Part shown: positions 17,464 through 24,455 of the stretch, in pieces
Position numbering within the stretch: position 1 is the first letter of the stretch
How the letters are laid out: every line of letters begins with the position of its first letter
Source of the DNA: Pseudomonas mandelii
Lineage (GTDB): Bacteria; Pseudomonadota; Gammaproteobacteria; Pseudomonadales; Pseudomonadaceae
DNA: 64,000 nt
Assembly (NCBI RefSeq): GCF_900106065.1
Contig: NZ_LT629796.1
Location: 6,548,501-6,612,500, forward strand
Direction of reading: 5' to 3'
Made by a program: the position numbers and the translations under genes
Notes under the pieces: generated by a model
Told to the model about the DNA's origin: nothing
Database searches by the model: none
Seen by the model: only the letters and a program-made list of their open reading frames with translations

Positions 17464-19197
17464 ATGAACAAGAAAAACCAGCAGCGATCCGAGTTTGCCG
17501 AGTTGCTTTTTCGGTTGCGCCATACGTTCTATTCGCTGGCGGGATTCAGTGGTGTCATCAACGTGCTGATGCTGGCGCCGGCCATTTATATGCTGCAGGT
17601 GTATGACCGGGCGCTGGTCAGCAGCAATGTCACCACGCTGCTGATGCTGACCCTTCTGATGATCGGTTTGTACACCTTGATGGCCATACTGGAAGTGGTG
17701 CGCACGCGGGTGCTGATCCGAGTCGGCAATCGACTGGACATGGCCCTGAACCGTCGCGTGTTCACCGCCGCTTTCGAGCGCAATCTGCAACGCACCGGCG
17801 GTAACCCGGCGCAAGCCCTGCAAGACCTCGCGCAAGTACGCCAGTTTCTTACCGGCAACGGGCTGTTTGCGTTCTTCGATGCGCCGTGGACGCCCATTTA
17901 CCTGTTCGTCGCCTACCTGATCCACCCCTTGCTCGGGATCGTCACCCTGTGCGGTTCGCTGATTCTGGTGTCCCTGACCTGGCTCACCGAAATCGCCACC
18001 AAAAAGCCGTTGAACGAGGCGAACCTGGCGTCACAAATCTCAGGTACTTTCGCCAACAACAATTTGCGCAACGCCGAAGTCATTGAAGCCATGGGCATGT
18101 TGCCTGCCATCACCCAGCGCTGGTTTGGCAGCCACCTGCGGATTCTCGAAATGCAAACCCTGGCTTCCGATCGGGCTGCCTACATCAGCGGCCTTGCGCG
18201 TTTCGTACGGATCACCCTGCAATCGCTGATTCTCGGCACCGGTGCCCTGCTGGCGATCGAAGGCTCGATCACCCCCGGCATGATGATCGCCAGCTCGATC
18301 CTCAGCGGCCGCGCCCTGGCCCCCGTGGAGCAACTGATCGGCGCCTGGAAGCAATTGCTGACCAGCCGTCGCGCCTGGTCGCGGCTCAAGCAACTGCTGC
18401 AAGATTTTCCGCCCCGGGCCGATGCGATGAAGCTGCAACGGCCCTTGGGCATGCTCTCGGTTGAACACCTGCACGCCGGGGCGCCGGGCATGAGCCAATC
18501 GATCCTTCGCGGACCGCACTTCAACCTGTCGCCGGGTGAATCCCTAGGCATCATCGGCCCGTCCGCCTCGGGCAAGTCAACCCTGGCACGGCTGCTGGTG
18601 GGCATCTGGCCGGCGCAAAGCGGCAAAGTGCGGCTCGACGGCGTGGACGTCTACCTGTGGAACAAGGAAGAGCTCGGCCCCTGGGTCGGTTACCTGCCCC
18701 AGGACGTGGAGTTGTTCGAAGGCACGATTGCCGACAACATCGCCCGTTTCGGCGCAGTCGACAGTGATGCCGTGATCGTGGCGGCCAAGCGGGCCGGTGT
18801 GCACGACATGATTTTGCGCTTTGCCCACGGTTATGACACGACCCTGGATGTAGACGGTAACCCGCTGTCCGGTGGACAGCGCCAGCGTATCGGCCTGGCC
18901 CGTGCACTTTATGGTGAACCGTCGATCATCGTGCTCGATGAGCCGAACGCCAACCTTGACGACGCCGGGGAAAAAGCCCTGATCGAGGTGCTGGAAGACC
19001 TCAAGTCCCGGGGATGCACCACGGTGCTGATCAGCCACCGTCCGAGCATCCTCGGCACCGTCGACAAAATCCTGATGCTGCGCGAAGGCAGCACGCAATT
19101 GTTCGGCCCCAGGGACGAAGTGTTTGCTGCACTGCGTCAAACCAGCGTGCTGCCCGTCGGCGCACCCACCCTGTCAGCTGTTCGCGGGAGAGAATAA
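17464..19197 (+). CDS. Type I secretion ABC transporter (AprD/PrtD family)
   Basis: This 577-residue inner-membrane protein combines a six-helix exporter domain (about 20-300) with a nucleotide-binding domain: Walker A GPSASGKST, Q-loop LPQDVELFEG, signature LSGGQRQR, Walker B IIVLDEPNANLD and the switch His in ISHRPS. It has no N-terminal C39 peptidase-like domain, which fits the PrtD branch that exports RTX proteins with uncleaved C-terminal signals. The ATG of the adaptor gene directly follows its stop codon. The nearest substrate is the RTX heme peroxidase at 8167-14565. No outer-membrane TolC-type gene lies next to it, so a housekeeping TolC or a distant gene must complete the channel. 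Confidence 0.92.
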   Translation: MNKKNQQRSEFAELLFRLRHTFYSLAGFSGVINVLMLAPAIYMLQVYDRALVSSNVTTLLMLTLLMIGLYTLMAILEVVRTRVLIRVGNRLDMALNRRVFTAAFERNLQRTGGNPAQALQDLAQVRQFLTGNGLFAFFDAPWTPIYLFVAYLIHPLLGIVTLCGSLILVSLTWLTEIATKKPLNEANLASQISGTFANNNLRNAEVIEAMGMLPAITQRWFGSHLRILEMQTLASDRAAYISGLARFVRITLQSLILGTGALLAIEGSITPGMMIASSILSGRALAPVEQLIGAWKQLLTSRRAWSRLKQLLQDFPPRADAMKLQRPLGMLSVEHLHAGAPGMSQSILRGPHFNLSPGESLGIIGPSASGKSTLARLLVGIWPAQSGKVRLDGVDVYLWNKEELGPWVGYLPQDVELFEGTIADNIARFGAVDSDAVIVAAKRAGVHDMILRFAHGYDTTLDVDGNPLSGGQRQRIGLARALYGEPSIIVLDEPNANLDDAGEKALIEVLEDLKSRGCTTVLISHRPSILGTVDKILMLREGSTQLFGPRDEVFAALRQTSVLPVGAPTLSAVRGRE

Positions 19198-20544
19198 ATG
19201 GGCGCCTTGAGTCTTGATCCTCGTAGCCAGGAATTGGTCCGCGCGGCGGCCAATATCGATATCAACGACCACCGCCTGGCTCGTTGGGGCGTGCTGCTAG
19301 TGATCCTCGGCTTTGGCGGATTTCTGCTTTGGTCATGGCTGGCCCCGCTGGACGCCGGCATCGTCGCCACCGCCACGGTCAAGGTCACCAGCAACCGCAA
19401 AGCCATCCAGCACCTTACCGGTGGTAGTGTCGAAGCGATTCTGGTGCGCGAAGGCGACAGCGTCAGCAAGGATCAGGAGCTGGTGCGGCTCGACGCCACC
19501 CAGGCGCTCTCGGAACAAGGGGTGGTCAACGCTCAGTTCATCGCCACCAAAACCATGGAAAACCGTTTGCAAGCCGAGCGTGACGGCGTACCCGAGGTCA
19601 TCTTCGACCCCGCCATGTTGCAGCGCTACGCCGGCAGCGAGCACCTGAACAATGCGATCCTCCTGCAACGGCATTTGTTCACCACGCGCCGCGCCGCCCT
19701 TGAGGGCGAGATTGGCATCCTGCGCGAATCGCAAAACTCCGCCGAAGCACAGATCAAAGGGTTGCAACACGTCTACAGTGCCCGCTCGACACAGCTCGGG
19801 TTTCTCAATCAGGAACTGGTCGGGATACGGCAACTGGCCGCCGAAGGCTATGTGCCGCGCAACCGTATGCTCGAACTGGAACGCACCGGTTCTGATCTCA
19901 ATGCCTCCCAGGCCGACAACCTCAACAACATTGCCAGGGCGCGGGGCCAGGTCGCCGAAATCAAGTTGCGCATCCTTCAGCGGGGGTTCGACTACCGCAA
20001 GGAAGTGCAGTCGCTGCTGGCCGATGTGCAGAAGGAAAATAGCGCCCTGACCGACCGGTTGCAGGCCCTGGATTATCAGGTCCGGCACACGGTGATCCGT
20101 TCGCCCATCGACGGTGTGGTCCAGGGCCTGAACGTCTCGACCATCGGCGGCGTGATCGCGCCCGGTTTCAAGATCATGGAAATCGTGCCGGCCCACGAAC
20201 CGTTGCAAATCGACGCGATGGTGCCGGTGCAAGCCATCGACCGGATGACGCCAGGCCTGCCGGTGACCATCTCGTTCCCCGCGTTCAATCACGTGCAGAC
20301 ACCGAACATTCCGGGCCAGGTGCTGACCATTTCCGCCGATCGCCTGGTCAGCGACGACAACAAACAACCCTACTACCTGGCGCAGATCGAAGTGACGCCC
20401 GCCGGCATGGCCATGCTCGGCAGCAATCACATCCGCGCGGGCATGCCCGCATCAGTCACCATCAAGACCGGTGAACGCAACATGCTCAGCTATCTGTTGA
20501 AGCCGCTGCTGGACCGGGTCAACAGTGCGTTCAAGGAGCAATGA
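19198..20544 (+). CDS. HlyD-family periplasmic adaptor of type I secretion (AprE/PrtE type)
   Basis: The 448-residue adaptor has a short cytoplasmic N terminus, one membrane helix (about 28-48), a lipoyl/beta-barrel portion beginning ATATVKVTSNRKAIQHLTGG, a long alpha-helical hairpin (about 105-290) and the returning barrel with the family motif IRSPIDGVVQGLNVSTIGGVI. It bridges the ABC exporter and an outer-membrane TolC-like channel. It starts immediately after the exporter stop codon and ends four bases before a small TTG-initiated ORF, indicating one transcript. Confidence 0.92.
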   Translation: MGALSLDPRSQELVRAAANIDINDHRLARWGVLLVILGFGGFLLWSWLAPLDAGIVATATVKVTSNRKAIQHLTGGSVEAILVREGDSVSKDQELVRLDATQALSEQGVVNAQFIATKTMENRLQAERDGVPEVIFDPAMLQRYAGSEHLNNAILLQRHLFTTRRAALEGEIGILRESQNSAEAQIKGLQHVYSARSTQLGFLNQELVGIRQLAAEGYVPRNRMLELERTGSDLNASQADNLNNIARARGQVAEIKLRILQRGFDYRKEVQSLLADVQKENSALTDRLQALDYQVRHTVIRSPIDGVVQGLNVSTIGGVIAPGFKIMEIVPAHEPLQIDAMVPVQAIDRMTPGLPVTISFPAFNHVQTPNIPGQVLTISADRLVSDDNKQPYYLAQIEVTPAGMAMLGSNHIRAGMPASVTIKTGERNMLSYLLKPLLDRVNSAFKEQ

Positions 20545-20545
20545 C

Positions 20546-20689
20546 TTGAGCAGCCGCGCTCGGTTCATCGGCTTCTTCGCCCTGTTGCGCCTGCTGGCCA
20601 ACCTGCGGCTGGCGGCGGATATGGACGCGCTGGACGATGACGACATCGCCAGCGCCAATGCCTGCCCGGGACCGAAGTTGGCGTTTTGA
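20546..20689 (+). CDS. Possible small protein translated from TTG after the secretion genes
   Basis: A 47-codon frame starts at TTG, seven bases after a perfect AAGGAG and only two bases after the adaptor stop. The predicted product has a hydrophobic, arginine-containing N-terminal half (RFIGFFALLRLLANLRL) followed by an acidic patch (DMDALDDDDIAS) and a single cysteine. The excellent ribosome site and coupling to the adaptor gene argue that it is translated. I do not recognise it. It could be a small accessory of the secretion system or a leftover of a longer gene. Confidence 0.5.
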   Translation: MSSRARFIGFFALLRLLANLRLAADMDALDDDDIASANACPGPKLAF

Positions 20690-20715
20690 ACACCGCGGGC
20701 CTGTCGGCCGCATTA

Positions 20716-20756
20716 TTGATATACCTCAAGGATTTTTCGTCGTTCAGGCGTAGAAA
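20716..20756 (+). promoter_or_regulatory. ANR/FNR class II-type promoter of the BON gene
   Basis: TTGATATACCTCAA (20716-20729) is a near-consensus ANR/FNR box. A -10 hexamer TAGAAA begins exactly 21 bases after it, the spacing expected when the activator is centred near -41.5. The promoter sequence between box and -10 is nearly identical to that at 33558-33598 before the FtsH gene. Confidence 0.7.
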
Positions 20757-20814
20757 AGACTTATCGGGCGCTCACGGTCCGTCCTGTCTCACGCCCTTCA
20801 CAGAGGACTTCATC

Positions 20815-21462
20815 ATGAACGACTTGAGTCTGCGTAATGCCATTCTGGATGAACTGGAATTCCAGCCTGAAATCAATGCTGCGAACATTGGCGTGGCCGT
20901 GGACGATGGTGTGGTGACCCTCACCGGTCACGTTTCCACCTACGCCCAGAAAATCGACGCAGAACGCGCGGTCAAAAACCTCAAAGGGGTACGCGCGGTC
21001 GCCGAAGAAATTCAGATCCGCCCCGAGAAAGGCGCCGGCACGGCAGATGACACCATTGCCAGTCGCGCATTGAAAATCATTAATTGGAGTTCCGACGTGC
21101 CCGAAGGCGACATCAAAGTCGTCGTGCAACATGGGTGGGTCACCCTGGAAGGCCAAGTGGACTGGCAATACCAAAAAGAAACCGCGGAACGGGCCGTGCG
21201 CAAATTGTCCGGCGTGCTGGGCATCGACAATCAGCTCGCCCTTCGTCCCCGGGTCGACGCTGGCAATATTCAGCGCAGCATCGAAGCGGCACTCAAGCGC
21301 AATGCCGAAGTAGAAGCCGAGGGGATACACGTCAAGGTCCAGGGCGATGTGGTGATACTCGAAGGCCGGGTCCATTTATGGCGCCAGCGTCAGGTTGCAG
21401 AACGGGCGGCCTGGTCAGTACCCGGTGTAAAAGAGGTTATCGATCACATACTGCTGGCCTGA
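20815..21462 (+). CDS. Three-BON-domain stress protein (OsmY-like)
   Basis: The 215-residue protein contains three BON modules (about 8-70, 80-145 and 150-215), each with the pattern V-x-V-x-x-G-x-V-x-L-x-G-x-V followed by an A-E-R-A helix. The ATG at 20815 has AGAGGA upstream. There is no signal peptide, in contrast to periplasmic OsmY, so the protein may be cytoplasmic or membrane-associated. BON domains bind phospholipid membranes and are common in osmotic and stationary-phase stress proteins. The gene stands alone behind an ANR-type promoter, which suggests induction at low oxygen. Confidence 0.85.
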   Translation: MNDLSLRNAILDELEFQPEINAANIGVAVDDGVVTLTGHVSTYAQKIDAERAVKNLKGVRAVAEEIQIRPEKGAGTADDTIASRALKIINWSSDVPEGDIKVVVQHGWVTLEGQVDWQYQKETAERAVRKLSGVLGIDNQLALRPRVDAGNIQRSIEAALKRNAEVEAEGIHVKVQGDVVILEGRVHLWRQRQVAERAAWSVPGVKEVIDHILLA

Positions 21463-21518
21463 GTCACGGCACCGGGGAGTGTGCAATCTCTCCGGGCCGC
21501 TGTATTGAGACTCAAAGG

Positions 21519-22166
21519 TCATTGTGGCTGGGCGCCGAGTGTCGCCATGTAACGAGCGACAGATTCGGTGTCCGCCTCAGACAGTGAATGATTCGACGAC
21601 TTCATCGAGTCGTCACGGGGGCGCTGCTCCGTCTGCTGCAGCACCTTGATCTGGCGAATCGCATACTCCGCATGTTGACCTGCCACCCGGGGAATCCGGC
21701 CATTGCCCTCCCCGCCAGCACCGTGACACGAACCGCACCGAGCGACGCCTGACTCGGGAATGCCGTTGCCAAAGATGGATTCACCCCGGGCATCGGCGCT
21801 GTCGGCATCCGACTTCATTGGACTTTGATGTGAAAAATAATCGGCCAGTTCGGTGATCTGGGTCTCGGTCAAATGATCAAACCCGCGCATGTACTGAGCC
21901 CCGGATGTATCGCTGCGCAGATGCCGCTTGAAGTCGCCCAGTTGCAGCTTCAGGTACTCTTTTTGCTGCCCGGCCAGCTTGGGAAACATCGGTGAGACGG
22001 ACTCCCCCGTCAAGCCATGACACAAGGAGCAGATCTGATCCACCATGGCGACACCGGACATGGCTGACGCGTCTTGCGAGGTCTGCTCGTTGCTACTCGT
22101 GCAGCCCATCAGCGTCACGATGCACATGGCAAGTAAACGATGTGATTGGCGGGGAGTACGCTTCAT
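21519..22166 (-). CDS. Di-heme c4-type cytochrome, predicted lipoprotein
   Basis: The 215-residue protein begins with a lipoprotein signal peptide ending in LMGC (Cys near residue 22). It carries two heme-binding motifs, CSLCH and CGSCH, in two homologous halves, with axial Met candidates in SPMFPKLAG and downstream. The arrangement matches c4-type cytochromes that pass electrons to terminal oxidases or other acceptors. I prefer the ATG at 22166 because GGAAG lies eight bases upstream; an ATG at 22181 is also possible. It is convergent with the BON gene and divergent from the esterase-like gene, so it probably has its own promoter. Confidence 0.82.
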   Translation of the reverse strand: MKRTPRQSHRLLAMCIVTLMGCTSSNEQTSQDASAMSGVAMVDQICSLCHGLTGESVSPMFPKLAGQQKEYLKLQLGDFKRHLRSDTSGAQYMRGFDHLTETQITELADYFSHQSPMKSDADSADARGESIFGNGIPESGVARCGSCHGAGGEGNGRIPRVAGQHAEYAIRQIKVLQQTEQRPRDDSMKSSNHSLSEADTESVARYMATLGAQPQ

Positions 22167-22519
22167 GTCACAGGCTTCCATGGTCTCACCCTCGATTCGA
22201 CGATCAATACACGTCCGTCACACCTTGAAGGCTGTCGGAGTGACCCTCTGAATTGAGCTTAGCCAGAGGCCGCCCGTTACAGGTCAATGACAACGAACCG
22301 TTCAGCCTGATTCGAACTAAAGGCCATCGCTTCGCCTTATATCCCGGGTGCCGGGAACGCTGTCTCAAACACCATCGCTCAAGGCATTGCCCCCTTTGTT
22401 GATCAAACTCAATCATTTGTCTGAATCGAGATGTTGGAATACCCACCAGACGATAAAGCATCTGATGGAAGACGCACGCCAGGCCTGTGGCAGTGACCTG
22501 ACTCAAGGGGATAACCGTC
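22167..22519. other. Intergenic region before the erythromycin-esterase-like gene
   Basis: This 353-base gap contains the ANR-type box at 22399-22412 and a probable -10 TGGAAT 22 bases downstream of it. Apart from this promoter I see no coding sequence or strong hairpin. Confidence 0.5.
22399..22412 (+). promoter_or_regulatory. ANR/FNR-like box before the esterase-like gene
   Basis: TTGATCAAACTCAA matches the ANR consensus in nine of ten half-site bases. TGGAAT lies 22 bases beyond its end as a plausible -10. The downstream gene starts about 107 bases after the box. Confidence 0.6.
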
Positions 22520-23884
22520 ATGAACACCCCCTCCCACGACTCGCCGGACAGGGATGGCTCTCCTCGACACATCGACGTGGCCACCATCGCACCGCTCCTG
22601 CGTCAATACGCAGAACCCCTGCCGACGCGGGACTCATCGACCTTTGGTGAAATGTTCGATCGCTACGCCGATGCCCGTGTCGTCATGATCGGTGAGGCCA
22701 GCCATGGCACCCGCGACTTCTATGAAACCCGGGCAGCGATCACCCAAAGGCTGATTGAACACCACGGGTTCAACATTGTGGCGGTGGAAGCCGACTGGCC
22801 GGACGCCGGCCATGTCGACCATTACGTCCGGGGCCTGGCCCGTTCGGCGTGGAAGCGTCACATTTTCAGCCGTTTTCCGACCTGGATGTGGCGCAATGCC
22901 GAGGTGAGGTCATTCGTCCACTGGCTGCATCAATTCAATCACTCACTCGCCCCTGAACGTCGTGTCGAATTCCGGGGCCTCGACATTTACAGCTTGCGCA
23001 ACTCCATTCATGAAGTGCTGCGCTACCTGGACCAGGTCGACCCGCAGTTGGCACACGAAGCGCGGCGGCGTTATGGCTGCCTGACGCCGTGGCAGGATGA
23101 TCCGGCGCTGTACGGTCACTTCGTCGAACGCGGCGGCCTGATGCCCTGCGAACAGCCGGTGGTCGAGCAACTCAACGCCATGCTGGCCAAACAACTGGCC
23201 GGGCTCGTCCGGGATGATGAAGGGTTCTTCAATGCGGCGCAAAACGCCCGGGTGGTGCAGGCAGCGGAGCAATACTACCGCGCGATTTATCGAGGCTCGA
23301 CGGCCTCGTGGAATCTGCGCGACCGGCATATGTTCGACACCCTGCAGCGCCTGCTTGAGCATCGGGGGCCCCACGCCAAAGCCGTGGTCTGGGCGCACAA
23401 CTCCCATATCGGCAATGCGGCCGCCACCGAAATGGGCTGGAAGGGCCAGTTCAATATCGGTCATCTATGCCGCAGTGCCTATGGTCGCGAGGTCGTGCTG
23501 ATTGGCATGAGCACCGACCGGGGCCAGGTGGCGGCGGCCGATGACTGGGACGGCGACCTGCTCATCAAGGACATCAGGCCCTCGCACCCGGACAGCTGGG
23601 AGCATCAGTTTTTCAAAGCCGGCATTCCAGCGTCGTTGACCGACTGGCGAGACCCGCGCCGCAAAGAACTGCGTCGCGTCCTGAGCAAGCCATTGCTGGA
23701 GCGGGCCATCGGCGTGATTTATCGTCCTGAAACCGAGCGTCGCAGCCATTACTTCGAGGCGGCGCTGGCCGACCAGTTTGACGCAATGATCTGGATCGAA
23801 CAGACCCGCCCCGTGACCGCACTGGCGCTGCCGAAAGGCCAGGCGATCGAACCGGAGGACGAGACCTTTCCGTTTGGTTTGTGA
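22520..23884 (+). CDS. Erythromycin-esterase-family protein
   Basis: This is a 454-residue member of the erythromycin esterase (EreA/SuccB) fold family. Characteristic motifs are MIGEASHGTRDFYETRAAITQRLIE near residue 55, the EADWPDAGHVDHYVRG segment, GLDIYSLRNSIHEVL, and VVWAHNSHIGNA. The glutamates and histidines in these motifs form the active site in EreA-like enzymes. AAGGGG precedes the ATG. Chromosomal members are common in soil pseudomonads, often in stress clusters, and their natural substrates are unknown; macrolide hydrolysis should not be assumed. The upstream ANR-like box places it with the oxygen-limitation genes. Confidence 0.85.
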   Translation: MNTPSHDSPDRDGSPRHIDVATIAPLLRQYAEPLPTRDSSTFGEMFDRYADARVVMIGEASHGTRDFYETRAAITQRLIEHHGFNIVAVEADWPDAGHVDHYVRGLARSAWKRHIFSRFPTWMWRNAEVRSFVHWLHQFNHSLAPERRVEFRGLDIYSLRNSIHEVLRYLDQVDPQLAHEARRRYGCLTPWQDDPALYGHFVERGGLMPCEQPVVEQLNAMLAKQLAGLVRDDEGFFNAAQNARVVQAAEQYYRAIYRGSTASWNLRDRHMFDTLQRLLEHRGPHAKAVVWAHNSHIGNAAATEMGWKGQFNIGHLCRSAYGREVVLIGMSTDRGQVAAADDWDGDLLIKDIRPSHPDSWEHQFFKAGIPASLTDWRDPRRKELRRVLSKPLLERAIGVIYRPETERRSHYFEAALADQFDAMIWIEQTRPVTALALPKGQAIEPEDETFPFGL

Positions 23885-23932
23885 GGCGCAACAAGGTCGA
23901 TGAAAGCGGCTCCCGTGCGAGGTGCCCCTTCT

Positions 23933-24385
23933 TCAAATGCTCAGGCGCTTGGCCAATTCAACACTGGGCACCCACAGCGCGTTGATGCAACTGTCCTCAT
24001 CCTTTTCCGTCACCGGCTCAAGGGCCAACGGATCAAGCAGGCGCCAGTTGACCATCGCCATCCGCGCAATACCGTTTTTGTCGAGGAGCGAATTCGCCAG
24101 ACATTCACACAAGGACTGAGGCAGGGCTCTTGTGAGGGAATCGATGTCGGCATTCTCAAGCTCGATCTCAAAACGCGCTGTGCACCTGTCTGCCAAGTCT
24201 TGCGCCGCCTGGGAGGCGAAGTGAGACACCGTAAAGTATCCCGCCGTCAGCCCCATCAGGATCGCCACCAGGAAGGTTGCCTCACGTTTCCAGGAACGGG
24301 GACCCGGCCAGCGCAACTGCCCGAGTGCCGTCCCTCTGCCTTGGGTCACGTGAACCCCGCTGCTGACGAGTTTGTTGTCTGTCAT
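23933..24385 (-). CDS. Uncharacterised single-span membrane protein behind an ANR box
   Basis: The 150-residue product has a positively charged N terminus (about 1-35), one membrane helix (about 36-55, ATFLVAILMGLTAGYFTV) and a C-terminal domain of some 95 residues with five cysteines (RCTARF, SLCECL, DSC). I do not recognise a family. A perfect ANR palindrome at 24442-24455 lies 57 bases before the ATG, and the gene follows the P-type ATPase on the same strand, so it could be transcribed from either its own promoter or the ATPase transcript. The cysteine content would suit an oxygen- or redox-related membrane accessory, but that is speculation. Confidence 0.65.
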   Translation of the reverse strand: MTDNKLVSSGVHVTQGRGTALGQLRWPGPRSWKREATFLVAILMGLTAGYFTVSHFASQAAQDLADRCTARFEIELENADIDSLTRALPQSLCECLANSLLDKNGIARMAMVNWRLLDPLALEPVTEKDEDSCINALWVPSVELAKRLSI

Positions 24386-24441
24386 GACCGTATCTCTCGC
24401 CCATGTTTATCAAAACAATGACGCCGATCAGCAAATGCCGT

Positions 24442-24455
24442 TTGATCTTGATCAA
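24442..24455 (-). promoter_or_regulatory. Perfect ANR/FNR palindrome overlapping the ATPase 3' end
   Basis: TTGATCTTGATCAA is a full consensus box on both strands. On the minus strand it would activate the small membrane protein gene at 24385; the hexamer CATTGT follows at 21 bases but is a weak -10. The box overlaps the last codons of the ATPase gene. Confidence 0.65.
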
